From Akanthomyces muscarius (taxonomy: Eukaryota > Ascomycota > Sordariomycetes > Hypocreales > Cordycipitaceae): a stretch of DNA of 64,000 nt. This document shows positions 46,482 to 57,779 of the stretch, piece by piece. Every line of letters begins with the position of its first letter. Position 1 is the first letter of the stretch. Where the stretch lies: contig NC_079245.1 of NCBI RefSeq assembly GCF_028009165.1, forward strand, positions 434,001 to 498,000. The letters run 5' to 3'. A program made the position numbers and the translations under genes. The notes under the pieces were generated by a model. That model made no database searches and was not told the origin of the DNA. It saw nothing but the letters and a program-made list of their open reading frames with translations.

Positions 46482-47523
46482 GTTGAGGTTGACTTTTTGA
46501 GCGGTGCTGACGATCGAGACTTGACTCTGGTGAGTATTTATTTTGTTTTCCCAGTGGGGGTCTTCATCGCGTCTTTATATTTCTCGGCAAGCTAATGCCC
46601 GAGCAAACAAACCCATGATTCTGTTCCGATGGGGTAGACTCCCCTGCATAGCCGTAATTGACCTCTTGTGTTCGGCACATTGTCTGTTCCTTGATGCGCT
46701 TCCCCTCTGATGTGAAGATCGCCCTATGTTGCAACGAGGAACCTGCGTCCTAAGCCCAAAAAGTAGCTGACTGGCAAACAAAACCGAAAAAAACGCGGGG
46801 AGCCCGACAGTCTCTTCAAAACAACCTTTACGGTGTCGAAAGATGCCCTGACAGCAATCTCAATGCCGGGCCATCTCAATGCCGGGCCATCTCCAGGTTC
46901 GCGCTTGGCCTTTGGCTGGCTTGTTGCCAATGCCTACTAAAATAGTGGCTCAGCGTAATAGAGGAGCGCAGTGTGTGGAGAGCGAGAGAGGTGGGCAGCA
47001 GTTTGGATGACAACCTCGTCCCATTGGCTCTCCCACCGGGCAGCCGCCCACCGGATGTCTTGACCACGTACGGATAGTTTCCCCGCATCCACTACCCCAG
47101 ACCCCGACTCTACATCATGGAATGCGTTCCCATCTTGATTCTGGATCTGTAAGGGACTCAAGACGCGATGACTGGCGCGTGATAGGTGCGGCTGAGAAGT
47201 ATCGAGTTCGCGAGTCAAGGTAGATCAGCTGTCTAATAGGCAACCAGTTCTACAGCCAAGCCCCCGAAGATATTAGCTGTGCGTTCCATGATCGAAGCCG
47301 ACTCGGGAAACTAGCAATTGTAACAGTCTGTGCTAAACTGCTTCCTCCCACCGGAGAGTCCATGAGGAGCCCTGTCCGTATCTCTCGGTATATAGGCAAA
47401 TGCTACCTCACATCTGGAAGAATTGCTGCGGCCAGTAGCATCGATAAATTACATCCAACTTGTTTGCTTCCCTGCCGAGTCCGATCTATTTCAAATCCCT
47501 CAAGTGTCAAAAGCAGAGGCACA
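46482..47523. other. shared divergent promoter of GH39-like and sugar porter genes
   Basis: 1.04 kb without a gene. Contains CTCCCACCGG at 47030-47039, CCCACCGGA at 47047-47055 and the full CTCCCACCGGAG at 47345-47356, plus a direct duplication of 16 bp (ATCTCAATGCCGGGCC twice, about 46857-46888). Confidence 0.6.
47345..47356. promoter_or_regulatory. CTCCCACCGGAG element upstream of sugar porter
   Basis: Exact copy of the 12-mer found as an inverted pair before GH127; 168-179 bp upstream of the porter ATG. Confidence 0.55.
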
Positions 47524-49301
47524 ATGGGCCTCTTGCAGAGATTCCTTCCAGAGAATGACCGCTATGCGGCGCTCATTCTCTACGGCATGGTCTTCTCCAC
47601 ATGCTTCAATGGCTACGATGCCGGCATCATGACAGTCATCTTGGCCGATAAACAGTTTGTTGATTACTATAATGTGGACGATAATCGGTCAGGCATTATC
47701 GCCACAATTCCATGGGCTTCAACTGGTATATTCTCATGATGGTTTGCGATGCGCTGCCAATCTGATACGTCTTAGGTCTTGCGCAACTCTTCGTCGGAGG
47801 GACTCTGGCCAACTTGGTCGGGCGTCTCTGGGCCCTCCGCATCTCCATCTGTGTCATGGTCATTGGCGTTGTTGTCCAAGTCGTCCCCAACAACTACGCC
47901 GTCCTCATCGTTGGTAGACTTCTGACTGGTCTTGGCTTCGGTTGTGTGTACATTGCAACCAGTCTCTATGGTAAGCTTTGAGCTGTGTAATGTCTTCGGC
48001 ACCATCTCATCATCTGTAATAGTCGCCGAGTGCTCTCCGAAGTCCCTTCGCGGAAGTTTTGTGGGAACAGTCACACAGTTTGGATACCAACTCGGCACAC
48101 TGATTGCCTTCTGGGCTGGCTATGGGATGTCCTTCCACAAGTCGCCCTACAACATTGCTTGGCGCGTATCCAACCTCATCCAAGTACCAATTGGCCTCAC
48201 ATTTGTCGTCATTTCGTTTTGGTATCCTGAGTCGCCTCGTTGGACGCTTGAAAAGCACCCTGACAATGCGGATCGCGCGCTTCAGCTGCTCTGCAAACTC
48301 CGTATGGGTACTGCCGAATCGGAGCATGTGCGACAAGAGTTCCACGAGCTCGTGGCCTCGTACGAATACCGTAAGAGATTCGACAGCGGTTACACTCGAA
48401 TCTTCAAGTCCCCAGCCCTGAGGAAACGTCTGGCCTATGGTTTCTACGCCACTGCCTTGCAACAGGCCGGAGGCATTGCTGCTTTGACCATGTATGCTGC
48501 AATTGTGAGTATTGGCAGCAGTTCCCATCACAATCTCAAAATAAACATCTGACAGAGACCTGTAGATCTACGAGTCGCTTGGTTGGAACCAAGGGCGGCA
48601 GGCGCTAGCCATCAACGGCATTCAGTCGGTGCTACAGCTTTTTATCGTGTTGGTGAACACATTCAGCGTGGACCGATTCGGTCGAAGGACACTTTTGATC
48701 GCCGGTTTCTCAATCCAAGCGCTCGCCCTTCTCATCATGTCCTCGTTGACTACAGCTTTCCCGAATAACGACAGTAAGCCGGCCGCGGTTGTTGAGGTAA
48801 TCTGTCTCTTCATCGTTGGCATGACATACTGCTGGTCCAATGGCCCCATTGCACCAGCTATCGCGTCCGAGATTTTCCCCCAAGAGGTTCGAGACAAGGC
48901 CTTTGGAATCTCCCTCCTTGGACAAACAGCATGCTTGCTCGCAATCACGCAACCGTGGCCGAAGTTCAACACCGAGGTCGGCGGCAAGAGCTACTGGCTA
49001 CTATTTGGTCTGAACTCTCTCTGTCTGGTAAGACGCGCCGCAGAGTCCACTTGCAACAGTTCTAACATTTTCATAGCTCTCTGTCGTTTTCATTCTTCCC
49101 GAGACCAAAGGAGTTTCCCTGGAGCGCATGGACAAGATCTTTGGCGAGGTCGATGCGGTAGACGCTGGAGAGGATGCCGGCGAAGGCGAGAAAACGGAGG
49201 TGCTGGCCTGCTCGCACCAGGAGCATGCGGGGGGGAAAAGCCGCATGGTTTCCAGGGCCGATGACAAGAACATTTTGGAGAACGTAGACATGAAAGCTTA
49301 A
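47524..49301 (+). CDS. MFS sugar porter (hexose/pentose transporter type)
   Basis: Five exons: 47524-47725, 47776-47970, 48023-48504, 48566-49027, 49077-49301; 521 aa. Sugar-porter marks: GYDAGIMTVILAD in TM1, NLVGRLWALR loop, GRLLTGLGFGC, SPKSLRGS, YPESPRWTLEKH, QQAGGIAALTMYA, DRFGRRTLL, and the ending FILPETKGVSLERMD. Twelve transmembrane segments are visible; plasma membrane. ATG 47524 gives the usual short N-terminus; the frame is open upstream but without a good start. It shares its promoter with the secreted GH39-like enzyme and carries the CTCCCACCGGAG element, so it probably imports the released sugar or oligosaccharide (inference). Confidence 0.95.
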
Positions 49302-49712
49302 TCTTCCTGAACGGGTGTGTAGATAGTTGCGGCTCAGATCTTTGCATTCGCAAAACTCCAAACCAGTTCGTCTTTAGGGTTACCATCTTAGCTCTGTTCC
49401 CACTGTCTACTGCGCAAACCGATAGAACAAGAATAGCTCTTAAGCAGTTTTGGTGGGTGCAGCTGGAGTACCAACATGACTATATCACTTGTGTGCCCAA
49501 CTATTTGCAAGGTACAGTGGTTTTTCCCAGGCCGAGACATCAGTGCTGAGACCTGCATGAGGGTTACCCAGTTTTTCCTCGCCCCCAACTTCAGCTACTG
49601 CGGCCGGAGTTCTGCTGCGACATGTCCTTTTCTACGTCCTGCAATCTTCTGAAGAGCAAATTACCCAGTCGTTGGAATAGAAGGTGCATTGTCATTCGCG
49701 ATTGAACAAGTC
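49302..49712. other. intergenic spacer between two MFS genes
   Basis: 411 bp, no gene and no copy of the CTCCCACCGGAG element. Confidence 0.5.
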
Positions 49713-51551
49713 ATGGCACCAGGCAAAAGTGGCGAGCTGGAGAATGTACTGCTCTTGGAGACAGAGATGCCTGGCGGCAGCATCGCCAGCCTCACGCCAG
49801 AACTGAGCAAGCGCCTGCGACGTAAAATTGACCTATAGTGAGTTATTTTCCCCGAAAACCCGATATCGTGATTCCGCCGCCAACCCAATTTCCCGCAGCC
49901 TAATGCCAATTATGACGCTTTGCTTTTGCTTCCAGCTCATGGACAAGCTAGCGCTGTCTTACACTTCGATCCTTGGCATTCGTGAAGACCTTCACTTGAG
50001 CGACGCCGACTACTCGTGGGCAAACAGTATTTACTATTTCGGGTATCTCGCGGCATCGTACCCGTCGGCGGTCCTCATGGTGCGTCTTCCAGTTGCAAAA
50101 CTCATCGCTGGCTCTCTGTAAGTCGCCGCCCTTGCTTGTGCATTCGGCTGAACAATGGGGCTGAGTATGGAGCTGCAATGCAGGTTTCTCTGGGGGGCAA
50201 TCGCGATGCTCACAGCTACTTGTCGTGATGCTACTGGACTTTTGGTCAATCGCTTCTTTTTGGGGGTGGCGGAGGCCCCTCTCACCTCAGGGCTGACGAT
50301 TATCGTGGCCATGTGGTATACGCGAGACGAGCAGCCCTTTCGTCAGTCTATCTGGTACTTGGGGGGCAGCATCGGTACTCTCATCGGCAGCTTTGTGGGA
50401 CTTGGGGTTCATAACATCCAGATGATTGCGGCTTGGAAGGTATGCTACTGCAGAGCTATCTGCAAAAAAAAATCAGCTTCTCACTGCTGACCTAAAAATT
50501 GCCCATAAATAGGCATTGTATCTCATTCTGGGATCCGCTACTGTTATCGGGTCCGTCGTCGTCTTGTTCCTTCTGCCAGATGTGCCCTCTGCTGCATGGT
50601 TTCTCACAAAGGAGGAGCGCGTGCTGGTCATTGCAAGAGTCAGCAACAATCTTACGGGCATTAAAGCGACAAATTTCAGTTGGTCTCAGTTTCGTGAAGC
50701 AATCTGCGATGTCAATACTTGGCTGCTAGTTTTGAACCAGCTGGCGCTCAATATCCCAAACGGAGGGCTTCATCCTGTAAGTGAAACTCAAAGTGAGAAA
50801 TCAAACAGCATGGTCGGGCGAAAGGACATTATTTCAGAAGACAATCGTTTCTTGCATGACTAACCTATATAGTACTTGAACATTTTTCTCAGAGGCACCG
50901 GCTTCAGCGAACGCGAGGTCTTTCTTCTCAATGCGTGTCAATTCCCCATTCTCTTCTTCATGAAGCTTTACGTCGGCTGGGCCAGTACGCGATACAAAAA
51001 CACACGAGTATTTTGGATGATTGTCTGCCTTTGCATCAGCGCTCTTGGCATCATTCTCATGCGCCAGCTTCCTCCACGCCTGAAATGGGGTCGCTGGGCG
51101 GGCGCCGTCTTGACCGACATGTATACGGCCAATTATGGGCTCCTCGCCGCGCTCACGTCTGGCAACTTTGCAGGTTTCACAAAAAAGTCTGTAGCAGCTG
51201 CTCTCGTATGTAAATCTCGGCTCTTTCGGAACTGCTCCCTCTAATTTTGTTTTCGTTTAGATATTCGCTGCTGGCTGCGCCGGAAGCATCGTTGGCCCAC
51301 AGCTCTTCAGTGGTTCCGAAACGCCTGCGTATCCTACGGGGTATCTTGCCATGCTAATTTGCGTGGTAGCGACAATAATTGTATCTTTCTTTATGCTACT
51401 TTACATTGTTTGGGAGAATCGTCGGCGCGATCGAGCAATGTGTGAGACTGACTCGGCGGCGAGTTGCTCTGAGGATGTAATGGATGGCATTGTGGCGAAC
51501 CTGTCCGACAAAACCGATAAAGAGCTTGCAAGATTCAGGTATATTTACTGA
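49713..51551 (+). CDS. MFS permease, allantoate/anion-cation symporter (Dal5-like) family
   Basis: Six exons: 49713-49837, 49899-50117, 50184-50439, 50513-50776, 50873-51205, 51261-51551; 495 aa. The joined N-terminus LTPELSKRLRRKIDLYLMPIMTLCFCFQLMDKLALSY is the classic start of this family (kRRKIDxxLxPxM...xDrxnL). It is followed by LGIREDLHLSDADYSWANSIYYFGYLAASYPSAVLM, NRFFLGVAEAPLTSG, a PDVPSAAWFLTKEER central loop and the TM pairs to the end. Substrates of relatives are allantoate, nicotinate, pantothenate, biotin or dipeptides; sugar acids in some moulds. It may belong to the sugar locus by position only, as it lacks the shared promoter element. Confidence 0.93.
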
Positions 51552-51693
51552 TTCAAAACGCGCTCTGTGCTACTTTTGCCGGCTGGTATGACCGGCAGCA
51601 ATTGTAAGCTGTCCAACAACCATTTAGATCTGCCCGTTTACAGAGCTGCCCCATCTTGCAACGCTACTTTGACCCCTTCTGGTCGTCTGTAAC

Positions 51694-53013
51694 CTATTCA
51701 TTCTTTTCTACCTTGTCTAAAACCGCGCCCTGCACCGAAAGAGCAAGTAGCATGTGACACAAAGCCTTGACATGGTCTCCGTCCTCGATAGGAAAAGGCC
51801 CATAGCGTTTCATGGTCATGAACGGGTTTTTGCTCGCGCTCGGGTCGTTGCCACTGATATAATCAACGTAGTCATTATCATACGAAGCAATAGTTACCCA
51901 GATCTCGCGACGGTTTTGTGAAATGAGCGCGCGCCTAATTAGCAAATCAGCTCGTACAATTTTCAACTTTTAAGAGAAGAGAGAGCTCTCGCACCTTTGA
52001 GTCCCAAGCTGCACTGACTCATTGTCTTTGGGACGGAAATTTGGCTGCGCGCGGGATGTCGCCGCGATCCAGGCCGCCATCTGAGCCGATTCCTGCATGT
52101 CTACCACAACTCCGCCCTTGGCCCGAGAGTTGGACTTCACTTCAATGATAAACTTGACAGCCGCCTTTCCGTTCCATCTGTATATGCCATCCACGCGGGC
52201 CTGATAGAACTCGACCAGGCCGCTGTCGGTGACGGAGAACGGTGCTCTGTAAGGACTCCAGTATCCCGGCGCGCTAGGGTAGTCCTCCACGAGCGAGTCG
52301 AGCAACAGAGACAAGGCAAAATTCACAATCTGCTCATCCTCAACCACACGATATTAGGGGTCTATAAGCTTGCTCGGAATTGGAGTGTCCACGTTTGCAT
52401 AGGGAGTAATCACAACGAGGTCATCCTCATCGTCGTTGGCGCTTCCGCTAGCGCTCGCCGCAGAAGTTGCCTGTTTTGGGGTCTGGAGTAGGGAGCAGCT
52501 GCCTATTACGGCGGCCAATGCATCATCAGCTGCTTCTTCGTCTTTGAGGGGCTTCAAGCTGGGCAAGCTCTGCTTTTTCCGCTCCTCTAGCAAGGCTCGG
52601 CTGCAGGTCATCCGCCCGCCAACATTAATTTTTCCCAGGACGATGTAGCTGTCGCGGCTCTTCAGTACACAGCAACGCTTCTGATATGAGCGCGCTGCCG
52701 AGAACGGCCCAGTTGATTTGCCGTTGCTCGATACGCTCTCCAAGTACTCCTTGAAGTTTTTGGATCCATTGAGATGACTGGTGACCTCGGTCCAAACTGC
52801 TGGTGGAACGATATCGCCAGACTCAAAAAGACTATAGAGAGTCTTGCCCGCAGATACTTTCTTATAAAGGAAACGTAGCATTAAAAACTGAGGCCGCGTG
52901 ATTTTCGAGGCTGATTTCAATGATTCGAGGACAAACAGCGACTTATTGGTAAGACGTTTTCTCTTCACCTCCGCGGTCCATTTGACGTTGTTATCTGGAA
53001 GTGCTTCCGGCAT
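51694..53013 (-). pseudogene. PD-(D/E)XK nuclease-like fungal gene with an in-frame stop
   Basis: The reading frame starts at ATG 53013 behind a TATA box (53131-53140, minus) and runs in one frame to 51995, then through an intron (51994-51935) to a stop at 51694. Codon 220 (52356-52354) is TAA. The frame on both sides is the same and similarity continues across it: TPYANVDTPIPSKLI before, YRVVEDEQIVNFALSLLLDS after. After the stop lie the PD-(D/E)XK-type residues in RVDGIYRW and FIIEVKS, then the family-like ISQNRREIWVTIASYDNDYVDYI. I find no intron that removes the stop neatly. So this is a recently inactivated gene, a base error, or stop readthrough giving a 219-aa truncated product without the nuclease core. 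Confidence 0.75.
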
Positions 53014-54620
53014 TGCGAAGATAAATTGGTAATGGACAACTGGTACAGAAGTAGAATGGGTTGAATTGATGTTTGGAAGGGCTTGATGTAGGCCGGCCAA
53101 GTGGTCAGAAGTGCTCCGGTGAACCACGACTTATATATGCGAGCTCACAAACGCTCAATCAACTCTGAATGTTTCTGCAACTGCTAGCATTCACAGCAAG
53201 GCGCTTCACCCGTCATTTTCGTATTCCCATTGCTAAGAACGTCGTACCAGCAACTGTACAGGCAGTCCTTGCCTCGGTGGTGCGCACACTTGCTGAAGCT
53301 CCATCCGACGTGGCATGATCTTCGCGAAGCGCCACTCTCTCTCAAGCAGGTTAAGTTGCTACTGGAAACAACCAATGTCGGCTATGCCACCAGAGACATG
53401 TCCATGAGTGTAGTCCCAGTAAGATAGTGCCAAAGTGACAGAGGATGGTACCGCAAGCCGTCAAGTGGGTGACAAAAGAAGACGCGGCTCAAAATAGTAG
53501 AAGCTCATGCCCGAAAAGTATTTGAGGTGGCGTTACTGAAGCAAGGCCTCTGCGCGAATCCCGGACGAGCAGAACCGTTGTGCGCGGTACGCCGCCCCCA
53601 GCGGTTAAATTTGCCGGGGACTGGTGATTGATTTAGCTACGCGCCGGCCATTATCACATCCTGACCAAGGCGCATTGGTGATGGTGATGGTGATGGTATG
53701 GTGGCTCCAGCGACCGCAAGCTCCTTGTTGGACGCTGTAGGCGCTGTGCCGGCGGCCTACAGGGCGCGCTATAGCGGGTGGGTGTGCCAACACGGGGAAC
53801 TGTTAGCGGGGCACGGCCGCTGCGGGCCGCTGTAGCTTGTATACAGGCACTTGAATGGCAATCCGATCAATTCCATGTTACTATGAATAGAGAATGGCGG
53901 GAGAGGAAAGAATTCATTACGGAGGAAAACAGAAAGAAGTAAGCCAAAAATAAAACACCAGTGGATAAACCAAGATGCATGCATTCAACTGGTCCAGCGA
54001 CATCTTGCCTTGTGTTTTTTTGTGGTCACAAGGTGGTACTGCAAATGGGTGGTTGACAGCCTCAATTCCTGTATTGAAGAATTGACTGACTGAATATGAA
54101 GGAGAGAAGAAGAGGCTTCGGAGTCCTGCTAGGCAGTCACCACTTGAGGTGGCGGAAGTCGGCAATTTTTTCTTTAGTGCTCTTGCCTTCTTTAGTGCCC
54201 TCGATATGTTTTTAGCTGTCAATTTCTGATTCGTTTCCATTGCTTACCTTGTGAAGTCTGAATTCGATCTCATGATGGCTTTTGCGTTTTGTCCTCTAAG
54301 TAACATAGTCGCTGACGCACTCACTAATAGCACCAGGTAAACTCGTGCCTGGGTTCTCTCTGCGCCTCCTGGTCGGTAGTTAGATCTTAGCAGATCCATG
54401 CATGGCAGCAGCACGTCGGTCACTTCTGGACAATGAATTTGTGACCCTGACGCGCGTGTGACGATTGAGCCATATGTCGTACATCATTTAGCAGAAAACG
54501 TAGCAAGATTTCTGGGTATTAGGAACCCTAGCAGAATACTTGCGCAGAAACCAAACGGGCCTGTGTTGGGGTTGGATCACAGGCCCACAGACCTACACGG
54601 TACATTATCATTAACCTAGT
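53014..54620. other. intergenic region, 1.6 kb
   Basis: No gene supported. Includes a short GATGGT microsatellite (53680-53700). An antisense-looking frame at 53917-54240 has no similarity. Confidence 0.45.
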
Positions 54621-54797
54621 CTACCAACAGTCCCTGGTAACCTGGCATGCCTGGGATAAATAATTCAGGTAGCGCAAAGACAAAAGAACATTGCAAGCGT
54701 GCGTACCGACGCCGGTGCAACAGTGACTGTTGGACGTTATCGATACCGGAGAGCGCGCTTGCGTCCAGTCAGCAGCCGACTGTCGCTGAGCAGCCCA

Positions 54798-55110
54798 CGA
54801 CGGAAACACCATCACCATCACCAGCACCATCACCAGCACAAACACAAAGGACGCCATCACAATCACCATCACACAGATACACCATCACCATCATCTACGT
54901 GCCGCCCATTCATCACATCCCCAACGACAGCCAACCAATTACCCATCTCGCCATCGCAACACAAATTCATCCTTCTGATTACTATCACAGTTGCAGAGCT
55001 CTGGCATCTCGTGAGCATCAACTATATAAACCTGGCCATGGCGCTGTGTTGTCAGGACAGAACCAGCCAAAGGCAAAGGTTACAACAACAACAACAACAA
55101 CAACAACATC
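54798..55110. repeat. CAC/CAT and CAA simple repeats in the 5' leader region
   Basis: CAT/CAC-rich tract, about 54809-54900, and a (CAA)n tract, 55083-55108. They flank the TATA box at 55023-55030. In one frame they would encode His and Gln runs, but they lie upstream of the chosen ATG. Confidence 0.7.
55023..55030 (+). promoter_or_regulatory. TATA box of the gene at 55176
   Basis: TATATAAA, 146-153 bp upstream of ATG 55176 and only 8 bp before an in-frame ATG at 55038, which argues for the later start. Confidence 0.5.
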
Positions 55111-55175
55111 GCCACCATCAATCACCACCACGAAGACCTCGCACCGGGCTTCCGCCAGTGTCAGCCACCGTTGCG

Positions 55176-56214
55176 ATGCGACCCGTTGCTCCAGAGGACT
55201 TCATTCTTCGTACGGCCAAACGCCTCCACGAGATCAAGAAACCCAGCCTCACAGTCTCTGAGCTCGCCGAGTTCAAAGCCAACGTCTCCTGTCTGGAATT
55301 CAGCACCGGCAGGCCCAGCAACTCCAACTGTCCGGAGCTGCTCACGCTCAGAAGCGTACGGGACATCCGTAACTTTGTGAATGAGGTCGAGCCGTGTATC
55401 GAGGACGGCACCGACGAGTGGAGAAACTTCGTGCCCGAGACCCCCTTTCGCAGCGACTCGGAGGCGATGGGATGCTACCGTTCGGCAAAATACCTTTCCA
55501 CTATTGTGCAGGTCTGGCTGGATGCTTTCCCCAAGAAATGGCCCAAAACCCTAGATATCGCCAACAAACGGCGTCAAGGCACACTGCTGCGGCAGACTGA
55601 TTGGAGGGAGCGCAGGTATGCTACACCCAAGTGACGACGCGCTGCCCCAACAAACGTGTTGCTGACCCGAGCTTCTCATCAGTGATCGAGCTGCAGAGAG
55701 CTGGCTAGGCGCGGATGACGAGGACAAGTACATATGGAGATCCGAAATCACGTATCATGGTCTTCTGCCCATCGAGTACGGTCAGGGCAAGCCTCCCTGC
55801 GATCCCAACATGCCGCATGCCATCTATCACGCCGTCGACTCTACGCCTTTCGATGACCCTATCATCAGGATGAGCGAGTTCAAAAGTATCGTATTCCTCG
55901 CCATCGTGAATAACATGAAGCCAGGTTACAACAACCTCGATTGTTTCGGCGTATGTATAAGAAAATACAGAAATTATACCCGTGGGCTTTTACCAACCTA
56001 ACGTTTTCGCTTTCAGGTTACTGTTCTTTCTTTCTGGAAAACCAGCGTCCGCATCGTGCAAGGCCTTGTCAATCTGAAGACGCGAAATATCGATCCTCGG
56101 GTATCAAAAATACAGGACTTTTCCAATGGCTTTTGGAACGACGGTGTAATTGACGACCGATTTCTCGCGCTTCTGGCGTACAACTGTGGCGAAGTCGTCC
56201 CACTACGAAAATAG
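55176..56214 (+). CDS. unknown conserved protein with a truncated nearby paralogue
   Basis: Three exons: 55176-55615, 55683-55950, 56017-56214; 301 aa. Start chosen downstream of the TATA box; the alternative ATG at 55038 would add 46 Gln/His/Arg-rich residues. No signal peptide or membrane segment. An N-terminal helical part (PVAPEDFILRTAKRLHEIKK) is followed by a core with IYHAVDSTPFDDP, EFKSIVFLAIVNNMKPGYN, SFWKTSVRIVQG and DDRFLALLAYN. The C-terminal two thirds recur at 57089-57614. I do not recognise the family. Confidence 0.7.
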
Positions 56215-57032
56215 CGCGCGGGTCATGTCAAGTGCATTTCTATCGCTTTGGCAAGTTTTTCTTCATGAATGGTCATACCCTTCTGCTTTCAATATTGTGT
56301 ACTCTGCGCTTTACATTCTCTCTTTACCTCCCCCTGTCAGTCCATCAATCCATGATACAGGAACTGTGAGGCATAACAGCCACCCGTATACAACTTATCT
56401 TCACTGCGATGCTCTAATCCGAACCACGAATGAGCGAAGTGACTTCGGTGCCATAAAACCCATCGAGGCGATGCGAAGCCGAGAAAAAAAAAGGAAATGT
56501 TTTCTCCGGACGCCATCTTGCAAGACATCGGTAGTCGCGACAGCTAAGTCAAAGAGCGACAAGCACCACCCGCATTCTAATTGATGACAGGCCACCTAGT
56601 TGGGTGATTGTCGACTGCAACTCTCTCTATCTGACACCATCTATTTTTGTAGCAAGTCCTTAGTCGCCTCATCGTAGCTTGTGAAGTTTAGACATAACAA
56701 TTCCGAGCGGCTATTAAAACATCGTGTAGCGCTAGCCGCACAGACCTGTCCTGTCCAGCCACTGTATCAAGCCGACCACAGCGGAGCTTGTCGCCAACGC
56801 TAGGTTCACGCTGACATCTCATCATCAGTCCACCCAACAACAGCTCACTCAACAACAATTGGCCAGCGTAGTCACGCTGAATTTGGCGGGTTCTACTGTC
56901 CATTATCTCATCAGGCGTTCGGTTTGGTTGGGCTGCAAGGCGGCAGCCGCCATGTCTCCAAAATGTTACAGATGAAAGGGACCGTTCGAGAGGCGATGTA
57001 AAGAGTCCCCTCCTCGGCCAGACCACGCGGAT
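56215..57032. other. intergenic region between the gene and its paralogous copy
   Basis: No gene; no sequence similar to exon 1 of the upstream copy was seen, so the copy at 57089 seems to lack it. Confidence 0.45.
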
Positions 57033-57614
57033 ATGCATGTAGTTAGTTACGGCACTGGACCATTTCTACTGACTGAGCGCTCGGCCAGTGATCCACCTGC
57101 ACTAGGATGGCTCGGCGTACCTGCCACCGACGATTACGTCTGGTACCCGAATTCGGTCTATCACAGCTTCAAGGAATACGAAAAGGAGAACGGACCCCCG
57201 GCTCTGGACCCCGAGAAGCCGCACGCCGTATGCCATGTTGTGGACTCCACGCCTTTTGACGTCTACTCCCTCCGGACCAGCGAGGTCAAGACCATCGTCC
57301 TCATTGCTCTTTTCAACCACGCCAAGCCAGAGTATAATCATCTAGACAGCTTCGGCGTATGTGCCGCCATTAAATTGGATGCTCCAGATTCAGGGATATG
57401 CTTACGCTGTGATAGGTCACTGCCATCTCTTTTTGGGACCGCGATGTCCGAGTCGTGCAGGGTCAACTTTCACACCCGGGACGTCGACATTCGCGTAACA
57501 GAGGTGCAGCGGTTCGACAATGGCTTTCGGGGCAGCGATGGCTCCGTTGACCCGCGTTTCTTGGCGTTGCTGGCGTACAACTCTGCTGATGTGCTCCTGC
57601 TACCTAAATACTGA
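57033..57614 (+). pseudogene. 5'-truncated, frameshifted paralogue of the 55176 gene
   Basis: Residues read from 57089-57356 match exon 2 of the gene at 55176 (CHVVDSTPFDVYSL, EVKTIVLIALFNHAKPEYNHLDSFG), with the donor GTATGT kept in place. Exon 3 similarity starts at 57416 (VTAISFWDRDVRVVQG) but a 5-nt deletion near 57461 shifts the frame before VDPRFLALLAYN. Read without splicing, the 59-nt intron plus the 5-nt loss gives 54 nt, so an ATG at 57033 stays open to 57614 (193 aa) with a short out-of-frame patch. Exon 1 is missing. Either a decaying copy or a new single-exon form. Confidence 0.75.
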
Positions 57615-57779
57615 TGCTGCGGCCGCCGCGTGCCACTTATGATTACACATGTACACTTTGCAGGCATTTCTTTCCAAATATCATTGTCTCGTTATATATC
57701 GTACCTCAAGCTGCGTTGAAGCGCCGTGAAAACTATGTGCGTTTACGTTGACCATCCCCCATTTCAAATTGCCCTCTCG

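Noticed and set aside
54621..54872. Hydrophobic Val/Met-rich minus-strand frame looking like a membrane peptide
   Set aside because: It is the reverse of the CAC/CAT simple repeat; hydrophobicity is a by-product of the repeat.
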